Source of the DNA: Breznakibacter xylanolyticus
GTDB lineage: Bacteria > Bacteroidota > Bacteroidia > Bacteroidales > Marinilabiliaceae
DNA length: 64,000 nucleotides
Direction: 5' to 3'
NCBI RefSeq assembly: GCF_003254275.1
Contig: NZ_QKZK01000015.1
Location: 35,345 to 99,344 of the forward strand
In this document: positions 26,905-35,932 of the stretch, piece after piece
How the letters are laid out: each line of letters starts with the position of its first letter
Numbering within the stretch: the first letter of the stretch is position 1
Translations under genes and position numbers: made by a program
The notes under the pieces: generated by a model
Told to the model about the DNA's origin: nothing
Seen by the model: only the letters and a program-made list of their open reading frames with translations
The model's database searches: none

Positions 26905-29406
26905 ATGGCTCAACTCTTTAAGAAGTGCTGGCCTTACTTGCTGGCTATCGTTATTTTTGTGGCGTTAAGCGTCACTTATTTCAGTCCGGTTTTAGAGGGC
27001 AAAAAATTGCCGCAAATGGACGACATTCATGCCAAGGGAATGGCAAAGGAACTGGTCGATCATCATGCTGCCACTGGGGAACACTCTATGTGGACCAATT
27101 CGATGTTTGGCGGCATGCCGGCTTATCAAATCAAGGGCGATTCGTCGGCCAGTCTGTTTGGTTATCTCAATAAGGCCACGCGATTGGGTTTGCCGTTTCA
27201 GACCATGGCCATCGTGTTTCTGTATTTGCTTGGCTTTTATGTGTTGTTGTTGAGCCTGAAGGTCGATAAGTGGCTGAGCCTGATAGGAGCCATTGCTTTT
27301 GCATTTGGGTCGTATAACTTAATAATAATCATCGCAGGACACATCACCAAGGCTTATGCCATCGCTTTGATGGCGCCCGTGGTTGCAGCTGTGTTGTTGG
27401 CTTATAATAAAAATAAGTGGCTTGGTGGCTTGATGTTGTCCATTACCCTGGGGATGGAAATCGGTTACAACCATCCGCAAATCACCTATTATTTAGCACT
27501 GCTTGTTTTGGTCATCGTAGTGGTGCGTTTGGTGGATGCTTATAAGGAGAAAACATTAACCATGTTTTGGAAAACCACCGGTATTCTCTCGGTGGCAGCC
27601 ATGTTGGCTGTTCTGCCTAATCTCACCTCGTTGTGGACCACTTATGAGTATGGTAAGTATAGCATTCGGGGAGCATCGGAATTATCTGCTGCTGATGGAC
27701 AAAAAGTCGGTACTGGGCTGGATAAGGATTATGCCATGGCATGGAGTTATGGCGTGAAAGAGACCTTTACCCTGATGGTGCCCAACGTGGTTGGGGGTGC
27801 CTCCGAAGCCATTGGTAACAATCCCGAATTGCTCGATAATGTAGATGCGCAGTTCCGTAGTATGGTGGCTCAGCAAAGTCAGTATTGGGGCGGTCGTCCG
27901 TTTACTTCGGGGCCGGTGTATGTGGGCGCCATCATCTGTTTCTTGTTTCTGTTGGGTGCCTTTGTTTATAAGGGATCCGAGAAGTGGTGGCTCATTGCAG
28001 CGACGGTGCTGTCGCTGTTTTTGGCTTGGGGAAAGAATTTTCCGTTGTTCAACGATTTGATGTTCGATTATTTCCCGCTTTATAACAAGTTCCGTACCGT
28101 TGAAATGGCGTTGGTGATAGCAGGTCTCACGATGCCTGTGTTGGCATTTTTGGGCTTGCAGGAAATCATTAAGCGCCCCGAACTGGTAAGCCAAAATGGA
28201 AAGTGGTTTTTGGTCTCTTTGGTGCTGACTGCAGGGGTAAGCATCTTGTTTTATCTCTTTCCGGGTATGTTTTTCGATTTTATCAGTGCTGATGAGTTGA
28301 AAGCCATTTTGGATCAAAAGCAACAAATGGTTCAGCAAAATCCGCAATATGCAGCCATGTTCGATCAGTTGGTCGATAACCTCAAGTTGGCTCGCATCGA
28401 TTTGTTGAAGGCCGATGCCTTGCGTTCGTTTTTCTTTATCATGTTGGCTTCGGCTTCTATTTGGTTCTTTGTAACTCATAAGTTGTCGGTGACATATATG
28501 ACAGCGGGATTGGCCATTTTGGTGTTGATTGATATGTGGAGCATTGACAAGCGTTATCTCAATGCCGATCATTTTAAGTCACCACGTGAAGCCCAAGCTT
28601 TTGTGGCCACTGCTTGCGACAAGCAGATATTGGCTGATGAGGATCCCAATTACCGTGTGTTAACGCTTTATCGCAATCCATTTAACGATGCCTATACATC
28701 CTATTTTCATAAGTCTGTTGGCGGGTACCATGGTGCGAAACTGCGTCGATATCAGGATTTGATTGACCGTTATATCAGTGCCAATTGGCAGCAGTTGACA
28801 CAAGCGCTTCAAAAAGGTTATACCGGTAATGTCGATTCCTTGTTGTCGACGATGCAAGTGGTCAATATGCTCAATACACGTTATTTGGCTTATCATCCCG
28901 AGGCTGCTCCCATTGTCAATACGTCTGCCATGGGCAATGCCTGGTTTGTGTCCGACGTAATGGTTGCGAATAATGCTGATGAGGAAATTGCCGCGTTGGG
29001 AGAGGTGCAACTCTCGGATGTGGCTGTTGTGGCGAAAAAGTTTGCTTCGCTGGTTGACGGTTGCGTTGTCGATTCGGTATCGGGAACCATTGTGTTGACT
29101 GATTATGCTCCCAATCGATTGGTGTATAAGAGTTCATCGACTCAAAAGCAGTTGGCCGTGTTTAGCGAAATCTATTATTCAAAGGGTTGGAATGCCTATA
29201 TCAACGGTGAAGCTGTGCCTCACCTTCAGGCCAACTATGTATTGAGGGCTTTAATGGTGCCGGCGGGTGAAAATACCATTGAGTTCCGTTTTGAGCCATC
29301 ATCATATAAAGTAGGGAAGATGGTGAGTGCCTTGGGATCTGTATTGATTTTGGCGCTAATCGGTCTCTGGGTGTATTCGGAAATGAAAAAGAAAAAGGTG
29401 AGTTGA
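26905..29406 (+). CDS. YfhO-family polytopic membrane protein
   Basis: 833 residues from ATG 26905 (MAQLFKKCWPYLLAIVIF). It has about twelve hydrophobic helices in the N-terminal two thirds and a soluble beta-rich C-terminal part, with a final helix (ALGSVLILALIGLWVYSEMK). Motifs such as WTNSMFGGMPAYQIKG, FGSYNLIIIIAGHITKAYA and YYSKGWNAYINGEAV are usual in Bacteroidota YfhO proteins, which resemble GT-C glycosyltransferases. In Gram-positive bacteria YfhO-type proteins add sugars to cell-wall polymers; the role here is unproven. The alternative start at 26869 adds twelve residues without family features. Confidence 0.85.
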   Translation: MAQLFKKCWPYLLAIVIFVALSVTYFSPVLEGKKLPQMDDIHAKGMAKELVDHHAATGEHSMWTNSMFGGMPAYQIKGDSSASLFGYLNKATRLGLPFQTMAIVFLYLLGFYVLLLSLKVDKWLSLIGAIAFAFGSYNLIIIIAGHITKAYAIALMAPVVAAVLLAYNKNKWLGGLMLSITLGMEIGYNHPQITYYLALLVLVIVVVRLVDAYKEKTLTMFWKTTGILSVAAMLAVLPNLTSLWTTYEYGKYSIRGASELSAADGQKVGTGLDKDYAMAWSYGVKETFTLMVPNVVGGASEAIGNNPELLDNVDAQFRSMVAQQSQYWGGRPFTSGPVYVGAIICFLFLLGAFVYKGSEKWWLIAATVLSLFLAWGKNFPLFNDLMFDYFPLYNKFRTVEMALVIAGLTMPVLAFLGLQEIIKRPELVSQNGKWFLVSLVLTAGVSILFYLFPGMFFDFISADELKAILDQKQQMVQQNPQYAAMFDQLVDNLKLARIDLLKADALRSFFFIMLASASIWFFVTHKLSVTYMTAGLAILVLIDMWSIDKRYLNADHFKSPREAQAFVATACDKQILADEDPNYRVLTLYRNPFNDAYTSYFHKSVGGYHGAKLRRYQDLIDRYISANWQQLTQALQKGYTGNVDSLLSTMQVVNMLNTRYLAYHPEAAPIVNTSAMGNAWFVSDVMVANNADEEIAALGEVQLSDVAVVAKKFASLVDGCVVDSVSGTIVLTDYAPNRLVYKSSSTQKQLAVFSEIYYSKGWNAYINGEAVPHLQANYVLRALMVPAGENTIEFRFEPSSYKVGKMVSALGSVLILALIGLWVYSEMKKKKVS

Positions 29407-29504
29407 TGATTGTGTTTACTTGCAACTTTTTGCCTCTTTAGAGGTATGAATGAGAAACACAAATTAATTGTATTGATGAATTTAAATTGAAGGAGGAAAA
29501 GGTT

Positions 29505-31286
29505 ATGTCATCCCAAAATCATACATCAGAATCGACAGGAGTCAATAATAATACCAAGTTGCATATTCGAAGCAGGTTTCGCCGTGCCGGATGGATTGGC
29601 ATGATTTCATTGTTGCTGTTGCTTTCGGCCGGTTTGGTGGCGTTCAATAACGATGAACGGAACTTTACCATCGCCAAAAATCTCGATATTTTTTACACGC
29701 TTTTTCGTGAGCTCAATAGCTATTATGTCGATGAAACCAATCCCGAGCAGTTGATTAAAACCGGGATTGATAACATGTTGGAGTCTTTGGATCCTTACAC
29801 TCAGTATATTCCCGAGTCGGATATGGATGATTTCAAGACCATGACCACCGGCGAATATGGTGGAATTGGGGCATTGATAAGTAAAAACGGGCAATATGTT
29901 GTGATTAGCGAGCCTTATGAAGGGTTTCCTGCTCAGAAGAATGGTTTACGTGCCGGAGACCGCATTCTGGAGATTGATGGTCATTCAATGGTCGAAAAAA
30001 ATACGTCGGATGTGAGTGAAAAACTTAAAGGACCGGCTTCGACGACGGTTAAAGTTAAAATTGAACGCCCCGGAGAAAAGAAGCATCTGGTGTTCGACAT
30101 CACTCGGCAAAAAATTCAGATTAACCCCGTGCCTTATTACGGGATGGTGAACAATGAAACAGGGTTAATTGTGCTGAGTAGCTTTACTCAGAATTGTGCC
30201 GATGAAGTGAAACAAGCTTTTCTTGATTTACGTGACAACCAGCATGCCAAGCAAGTCATTATTGATTTGCGGGGAAATCCAGGCGGATTGTTGGATGAGG
30301 CCATCAAAATGGTGAATTTCTTTGTGCCAAAGGGTAGTGACATTGTGGCAACTCGTGGTAAGGTTAAGCAGTGGGACAAAAGTTATAAAGCCATTGCGCA
30401 GCCCATTGATACGGTGATGCCGCTGGCAGTGTTGATTAGCCGAGGCTCGGCATCTGCTTCTGAGATTGTTGCCGGGGCATTACAGGATTTGGATCGTGCC
30501 GTGATTATCGGTCAGCGAAGTTTTGGAAAAGGGTTGGTTCAGACCACTCGTCCACTTTCGTACAACACGCAATTGAAGGTTACCACTGCCAAATATTACA
30601 TTCCTAGCGGGCGTTGTATTCAAGCCATCGATTATTCGCAACGCAACGAAGATGGGAGTGTCGGCCTGGTGCCCGATTCGCTCATTAAAGAATTCAAAAC
30701 TTTAAATGGTCGCAAGGTGTTTGATGGGGGTGGTGTTTCTCCCGATGTCACCATAGAGCAGATTCAGACCAGCAATTTGACCATTGCATTGGTTCTGCAA
30801 CAAGTGTTTTTTGATTTTGCGACTGAGTTTGTATTGAAAAACCCAAAAATTGAAAGTGCTGATCGTTTTGAGGTGACTGATCAGGTGTATGACGCGTTTA
30901 AAGAATTTGTAGCTTCAAAAATGGATTTCACTTATGAGTCAAAGACTCAGGATCTCTTTAAAAAATTAAAAGAGACAGCTACGCGCGAAGATTATTACAA
31001 TTCCGCAAAACAGGAATTTGAGCATCTCGAAAAGGTGATTGCCCTGGATGTGAAAAAGGATATGGAATTGTTCAAGAGTGATATTCGCGAGTTGTTAGGG
31101 ATGGAGATCGTGAAGCGTTACTATTATCAACGTGGTTTTCACATCTATTCATTGCGAAACGACAAGGAGTTGGATGCCGCTAAAAAGTTATTTGCCAATC
31201 CTCAAGGCGAGTATAAAGGGCTTCTCTCGGGTTTGATACCCAGTCATGCAGGCGATAAGCGTGTTAAATCTGTGGATTTGAATTAA
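29505..31286 (+). CDS. C-terminal processing protease, S41 family
   Basis: 593 residues from ATG 29505, chosen because AAGGAGG (29490-29496) sits 8 bases before it, an unusually strong ribosome-binding site for this genome. A membrane anchor follows a basic N-terminus (WIGMISLLLLLSAGLVAF). The PDZ domain (GGIGALISKNGQYVVISEP, GLRAGDRILEIDGHSM) precedes the S41 core, with VIIDLRGNPGGLLDEA, the catalytic Ser in SRGSASASEIVAGAL (near 316) and the Lys in GQRSFGKGLVQTTRPL. It cuts proteins at their C-termini in the periplasm. Two degenerate helical regions form the C-terminus. Confidence 0.93.
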   Translation: MSSQNHTSESTGVNNNTKLHIRSRFRRAGWIGMISLLLLLSAGLVAFNNDERNFTIAKNLDIFYTLFRELNSYYVDETNPEQLIKTGIDNMLESLDPYTQYIPESDMDDFKTMTTGEYGGIGALISKNGQYVVISEPYEGFPAQKNGLRAGDRILEIDGHSMVEKNTSDVSEKLKGPASTTVKVKIERPGEKKHLVFDITRQKIQINPVPYYGMVNNETGLIVLSSFTQNCADEVKQAFLDLRDNQHAKQVIIDLRGNPGGLLDEAIKMVNFFVPKGSDIVATRGKVKQWDKSYKAIAQPIDTVMPLAVLISRGSASASEIVAGALQDLDRAVIIGQRSFGKGLVQTTRPLSYNTQLKVTTAKYYIPSGRCIQAIDYSQRNEDGSVGLVPDSLIKEFKTLNGRKVFDGGGVSPDVTIEQIQTSNLTIALVLQQVFFDFATEFVLKNPKIESADRFEVTDQVYDAFKEFVASKMDFTYESKTQDLFKKLKETATREDYYNSAKQEFEHLEKVIALDVKKDMELFKSDIRELLGMEIVKRYYYQRGFHIYSLRNDKELDAAKKLFANPQGEYKGLLSGLIPSHAGDKRVKSVDLN

Positions 31287-31308
31287 AATATGTGAGACAT
31301 AAGAATAA

Positions 31309-31348
31309 TGCCCCCATTGAACATTGCTTCTTTGGGGGTTTCTTTTTT
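31309..31348 (+). terminator. Terminator after the S41 protease
   Basis: CCCCC (31311-31315) pairs with GGGGG (31334-31338), with weaker extension (AATG/CATT), followed by TTTCTTTTTT. Confidence 0.6.
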
Positions 31349-31624
31349 CATGTTTTAGGGTGTGTGCCGTTGCAATGTGGTTGTGTCATTTTATAAAAAA
31401 CGTCAAAAAGATGTTTTACGGCATGTTTTGACATCTTTTGTTTTTCTGATTGCTAAGTCAAAAATGAGGGGTTTGTATTAGAAAACTCATCCAAATAGCG
31501 AAATATTTCTCTAAATATTAGGGGGTGAAGGTGATTTTGATCGCTTTTCCCAGTTTTTCATACGGGGGCTTCCTATGTCCAATAAATGAGGTGCTTGTTA
31601 AAAAAACACAATCCCCATTAATGG

Positions 31625-31650
31625 CTATTGTAATCTATGGATTACAATAG
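31625..31650. promoter_or_regulatory. Perfect 11-bp palindrome in the pflB promoter (operator candidate)
   Basis: CTATTGTAATC (31625-31635), spacer TATG, then GATTACAATAG (31640-31650). The dyad covers the -33 element and ends at the base before the -7 element. Its inner half-sites read TTGTAA-N8-TTACAA, close to CRP/FNR-family layouts. A bound factor here would block or reshape the promoter. Confidence 0.6.
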
Positions 31651-31658
31651 TATTTTTG
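31628..31658 (+). promoter_or_regulatory. pflB promoter
   Basis: TTGT at 31628-31631 and TATTTTTG at 31651-31658 are 19 bases apart, about 95 bases before the pflB start. Confidence 0.6.
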
Positions 31659-31753
31659 CAGTGGAATCTTTAGATAACATTTTTGGGTTTTCAATTGTTA
31701 TATGAAGATGACATTTTAAATCATTTGTTTGATCGATACAAACCTTGAATCAC

Positions 31754-33973
31754 ATGAATCAGTTCAAAGCGGGGAAGTGGCAGGAAGCCATTGATGTAAG
31801 GGATTTTGTGGCGCAAAACATTACGCCATACGACGGGGATAGCAGCTTTTTGTGCGGACCTACTGAGCGAACCAAGCAACTATGGCAGATTTGCCTTGAT
31901 GCGATTGCCGAAGAGCGGGAGCGTAATGGCGTTCGTTCCATTGATAATGAAACCATCTCCACGGTGACTTCTCATCAGGCCGGGTTCATTAATAAAGACC
32001 TTGAAATGATTGTGGGTCTTCAGACTGACGTATTGCTGCGTCGTGCCATGAAGCCTTATGGTGGCATTGCCGTGGTAGAAAAAGCTTGCGAAGAAAACGG
32101 GATGAAGGTGAGCGACCGGGTGAAAGACATTTTTACCAATTATGCCAAAACACACAATGATGGTGTGTTTGATGTCTATACACCTGAGATTCGTTTGTTC
32201 CGCTCTTTGGGGATTCTTACCGGTTTGCCCGATAATTATGCTCGCGGGCGAATCATTGGCGACTATCGTCGCATGGCGCTTTATGGTACCGACAAACTGA
32301 TTGAAGCCAAAAAGAAAGACCTTGCCGGATTGAATGGCCCCATGACTGACGAACGCATTCGTTTGCGTGAGGAAGTGGCTGAGCAAATCAAGGCATTGTC
32401 GCACATTCGCCAATTGGGTGAAATATACGGATGCGACTTGTCGCGCCCGGCCGAAACTGCGCAGGAAGCCGTGCAGTGGGTCTACCTGGCCTATTTGGCT
32501 GCGGTGAAGGAGCAGGATGGTGCTGCCATGTCGCTGGGTAACGTGTCGTCGTTCCTCGATATTTATATTGAGCGCGATATGGCCGAAGGGCGAATCACAG
32601 AAGAGCTGGCTCAGGAGTTTATTGATCAGTTTGTGATGAAGCTTCGCCTCGTTCGCCATCTGCGCATGGATGCTTACAACGAGATTTTTGCCGGCGACCC
32701 CACTTGGGTGACCGAAGCCATTGGTGGAACCCTCATGGATGGCCGTCACAAAGTGACCAAAACTTCGTTCCGTTTCCTGCAAACGTTATATAACCTTGGG
32801 CCTTCTCCTGAGCCTAACATGACTGTGCTTTGGTCGCAGAAACTGCCCGAAGGATTTAAAAAATTCTGTGCTCAGGTATCTATCGATACTTCGTCCATTC
32901 AGTACGAGAACGACGACCTGATGCAGTGCACCCGCAATAGCGACGATTATGGCATTGCCTGCTGTGTATCGTTTCAGGAAATTGGCAAGCATATCCAGTT
33001 TTTTGGTGCACGCTGCAACCTTGCTAAAACGTTGTTGCTGGCCATCAATGCCGGTCGTGATGAATTGAGTGGAAAGCAGGTGTTGAAAAACATCCCCCCC
33101 TTAAAGTCCGATGTGCTCGATTTTGATGAAGTGATGGCCAATTTCAAACTTGCAGTGAAAGAGGTGGCTCGTGTGTATAACGAGTCGATGAATATCATCC
33201 ACTACATGCACGACAAGTATTACTACGAGAAATCGCAAATGGCTTTGGTGGATACCAACCCTCGAATCAATCTGGCTTACGGTGCTGCCGGTTTAAGCAT
33301 TGTGGCCGACTCCTTCTCGGCCATCAAGCATGCTAACGTGACTGTGGTGCGCAACGATCAAGGTCTTTCGTCCGAATTCCTCATCAACGGTGAGTATCCC
33401 TGCTATGGCAATGACGATGACCGGGTTGACATTTTCGCCAAAGAAATCCCTGCCTATCTCAATGGCATCCTCAAAGAGATGAAAACCTATAAAAATGCCG
33501 AACCAACGCTGTCTATCCTCACCATTACCTCCAATGTGGTTTATGGCAAGAAAACCGGTGCCACACCCGATGGTCGCGCGCAAGGCGTCCCTTTTGCACC
33601 CGGTGCCAACCCCATGCATGGTCGCGACAAGAGTGGAGCCATTGCGTCGTTGAATTCGGTGTCGAAGATTGACTATACCGATTCGCTCGATGGTATTTCC
33701 AATACCTTCTCCATTGTTCCCAAGACCCTTGGGCCAACTGCCGAAGTTCGTCAGGAAAACCTGGTGGCAATTATGGATGGTTATTTCTCAAAGATGGCTC
33801 ACCACCTCAACGTGAACGTGCTCAATCGCGAGATGCTCGAAGATGCCATGGAGCACCCCGAGAATTATCCGCAGTTAACCATTCGCGTGTCGGGATACGC
33901 GGTGAATTTTGTTCGCCTGACCCGTGCACAGCAGCAGGATGTGATTGCCCGCAGTTTTTTTGAGTCGATGTAA
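31754..33973 (+). CDS. pflB: Formate C-acetyltransferase (pyruvate formate-lyase)
   Basis: 739 residues from ATG 31754. It converts pyruvate and CoA to acetyl-CoA and formate by a radical mechanism in anaerobic metabolism. The active-site cysteine pair C403-C404 lies in [10 protein letters not shown]. The glycyl radical is G714 in [12 protein letters not shown]. Other family signatures are [35 protein letters not shown] (its two halves separated by the QG turn) and [10 protein letters not shown]. Both cysteines and the radical glycine identify a true PFL rather than a diol dehydratase or other glycyl-radical enzyme. A TTG at 31745 could add three residues. It forms a module with the activase pflA (203 bases downstream) and formate channel focA. 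Confidence 0.96.
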   Translation: MNQFKAGKWQEAIDVRDFVAQNITPYDGDSSFLCGPTERTKQLWQICLDAIAEERERNGVRSIDNETISTVTSHQAGFINKDLEMIVGLQTDVLLRRAMKPYGGIAVVEKACEENGMKVSDRVKDIFTNYAKTHNDGVFDVYTPEIRLFRSLGILTGLPDNYARGRIIGDYRRMALYGTDKLIEAKKKDLAGLNGPMTDERIRLREEVAEQIKALSHIRQLGEIYGCDLSRPAETAQEAVQWVYLAYLAAVKEQDGAAMSLGNVSSFLDIYIERDMAEGRITEELAQEFIDQFVMKLRLVRHLRMDAYNEIFAGDPTWVTEAIGGTLMDGRHKVTKTSFRFLQTLYNLGPSPEPNMTVLWSQKLPEGFKKFCAQVSIDTSSIQYENDDLMQCTRNSDDYGIACCVSFQEIGKHIQFFGARCNLAKTLLLAINAGRDELSGKQVLKNIPPLKSDVLDFDEVMANFKLAVKEVARVYNESMNIIHYMHDKYYYEKSQMALVDTNPRINLAYGAAGLSIVADSFSAIKHANVTVVRNDQGLSSEFLINGEYPCYGNDDDRVDIFAKEIPAYLNGILKEMKTYKNAEPTLSILTITSNVVYGKKTGATPDGRAQGVPFAPGANPMHGRDKSGAIASLNSVSKIDYTDSLDGISNTFSIVPKTLGPTAEVRQENLVAIMDGYFSKMAHHLNVNVLNREMLEDAMEHPENYPQLTIRVSGYAVNFVRLTRAQQQDVIARSFFESM

Positions 33974-34176
33974 ATCGCCGAGTCATTATTGGGTTATCCC
34001 ATCTTATAGATATTTAAACGAAGGAGGATGCCTGGTTTTTTGTTGAGGTTGTCATCGGGTGACTGTGTGATATTTTTCAATAAAAATCTTGGCAACTTCT
34101 TCGGTTAAATGCATCACTTGGCGTTGGGGGGTATTCTTTTGTACCTTACAGACTGTTTTCATTCAAACATTGTCGC

Positions 34177-34902
34177 ATGTTAAGAGTCCATTCGGTGGAA
34201 TCGCTGGGCACCTTTGACGGCCCCGGTATTCGGTTGGTGATTTTTTTGCAGGGATGCAATTTCAAGTGCCTTTATTGTGCCAATCCCGATACCATCGAAT
34301 GTTTGGGGGGGATTCATTACACGGCCGAAAGCATTGTGCAGATGGCTCGCAATCAGCGCCCGTTTTTTGGTGCCAGGGGCGGTGTCACTGTGTCGGGCGG
34401 CGAACCCTTGATGCAGGCGCGTGATTTGATTCCTTTGTTTAAGATGCTCAAGGATGAAGGGTTTAATACGTGCATCGACACCAATGGCAGCATTCTCACG
34501 GCCGATGTGAAGCTTTTGCTCGAGTACACCGATTTGGTATTGCTCGACATCAAGCACATTCATCCTGAAAAGCATCAAATGCTTACCGGGATGGCCAATG
34601 GTCGTACGTTGTCATTTGCCCGTTATCTGCAAGAGCAGAACAAGCCGGTGTGGATACGGTATGTGTTGGTCCCCGGCTATTCCAATGATGTGCAGGATAT
34701 GCACCATTTGGGAGAATTCCTCGAAAAGATGGACAATGTGCAAAAACTGGAGATTCAGCCTTATCATAAGTTGGGGGTTCACAAGTACGAAGCTTTGGGT
34801 TGGGATTATCAACTTGAAGACGTGCCAACCAATACCGCCGAACAGCTCAATGAGGCTCGCGACATTTTCGCGAAATACGTTAGGGAGGTTGTTGTGAATT
34901 GA
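34177..34902 (+). CDS. pflA: Pyruvate formate-lyase activating enzyme (radical SAM)
   Basis: 241 residues. The 4Fe-4S cluster ligands are C27, C31 and C34 in QGCNFKCLYCANPDT. The SAM-binding GGVTVSGGEPLMQ stretch and DTNGSI, DLVLLDIKHI and the VPGYSND motif follow, all typical for PFL activases. It makes the glycyl radical on PflB. N-terminal SVESLGTFDGPGIRLVIFLQG matches the family start, so ATG 34177 is secure. It lies between pflB and focA on the same strand. Confidence 0.95.
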   Translation: MLRVHSVESLGTFDGPGIRLVIFLQGCNFKCLYCANPDTIECLGGIHYTAESIVQMARNQRPFFGARGGVTVSGGEPLMQARDLIPLFKMLKDEGFNTCIDTNGSILTADVKLLLEYTDLVLLDIKHIHPEKHQMLTGMANGRTLSFARYLQEQNKPVWIRYVLVPGYSNDVQDMHHLGEFLEKMDNVQKLEIQPYHKLGVHKYEALGWDYQLEDVPTNTAEQLNEARDIFAKYVREVVVN

Positions 34903-34942
34903 TGACCTCCATAAACTCACTTTTTACAACTTGATTTTACCA

Positions 34943-35725
34943 ATGGGTTATTATTCCCCTAAAGAAATATTGGAGCGGGTGCACGAAACGGCTCGCTACA
35001 AAGCAAAAACGAATGTTTCGAAAACCCTGGTGCTGGCCTTTATGGCAGGTGCTTACATTGCCTTGGGCGGCTTGCTGAGCATGGTTGTGGGGGGCGGCTT
35101 ACCCGGCCTGGCTGAAACCAATCCCGGTTTGCAGAAGTTTATTTTCGGTGCCGTGTTTCCCCTCGGGCTCATTTTGTGTGTGGTGGCAGGGGCCGATTTA
35201 TTCACAGGCAATACTGCGTATTTCATTCCCCCGGTGTTTGGTCGGAAAATGCCGGTCACGGCCATGTTTAAAAACTGGACACTGGTGTGGCTGGGTAATT
35301 TTGTGGGAGCCTTATTCGTGGGGTTCGTGTTGGCTTATTTGACAGATGTTTTTGCCAACGACCCGTGGAAATCGACGTTGTTTCACATTGCCGACATCAA
35401 AACCTCTGCTCCTTTTTATAAGGTGTTTGTCAAAGGGATTGGAGCCAACTGGCTGGTGGCATTGGCCGTGTGGCTGGCTTTTGCGGCCAAGGATATCACC
35501 GGAAAAATTTTGGCCATCTGGTTTCCCGTGATGGCTTTTGTGGCCATGGGATATGAACACAGCGTTGCCAATATGTTTTTCCTGCCCACTGCCTGGATGT
35601 ATGGAGCCAATGTGTCGTGGATGGACATCATTGTGAATAACCTAATCCCTTCCACTTTGGGCAATATTGTGGGCGGATCGTTGTTGACCGGTGGGTTGTA
35701 TTGGGTTGTGTATGACCGCGACTGA
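34943..35725 (+). CDS. focA: Formate/nitrite transporter family channel FocA
   Basis: 260 residues from ATG 34943, with six predicted membrane helices. Family marks are LVLAFMAGAYIALGGLLSM, the CVVAGADLFTGNTAYF loop, the slide-helix region and GYEHSVANMFFLP, whose His gates formate in FocA channels. It exports or imports formate across the inner membrane, and its position after pflB-pflA supports formate rather than nitrite. The frame from TTG 34931 adds four residues and is less likely. A terminator follows at 35749-35781. Confidence 0.94.
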   Translation: MGYYSPKEILERVHETARYKAKTNVSKTLVLAFMAGAYIALGGLLSMVVGGGLPGLAETNPGLQKFIFGAVFPLGLILCVVAGADLFTGNTAYFIPPVFGRKMPVTAMFKNWTLVWLGNFVGALFVGFVLAYLTDVFANDPWKSTLFHIADIKTSAPFYKVFVKGIGANWLVALAVWLAFAAKDITGKILAIWFPVMAFVAMGYEHSVANMFFLPTAWMYGANVSWMDIIVNNLIPSTLGNIVGGSLLTGGLYWVVYDRD

Positions 35726-35748
35726 GGTTGTGGTGTGTTGAATGTATT

Positions 35749-35781
35749 GGCCGGTTTGTGAATGCAAGCCGGCTTTTTTAT
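35749..35781 (+). terminator. focA terminator
   Basis: GGCCGGTTTG and CAAGCCGGC form a GC-rich stem around TGAATG, followed by TTTTTTA. Confidence 0.7.
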
Positions 35782-35932
35782 TTCTCATGATGGTCGGTTG
35801 TTTGATTGGGAGTGCAATGAATACTTTGGTCAGTTTTTCTCATCATTTAGTCAGAATGTCACAATGTGGTCTGTCTTCTCACCTTATTTTTGATTGATGT
35901 AATTATTTAACTCATCCGCTTCAATCAATATT

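Larger units (their letters stand above)
31287..31753. other. Intergenic region upstream of pflB
   Basis: 467 bases with no credible gene. It contains the protease terminator (31309-31348), a 9-bp inverted repeat AAAAGATGT (31406-31414)/ACATCTTTT (31431-31439), the pflB promoter (31628-31658) and a perfect palindrome within it (31625-31650). Confidence 0.5.

Noticed and set aside
31880..32782. 300-codon minus-strand frame inside pflB
   Set aside because: Antisense shadow; the plus strand encodes an intact pyruvate formate-lyase.
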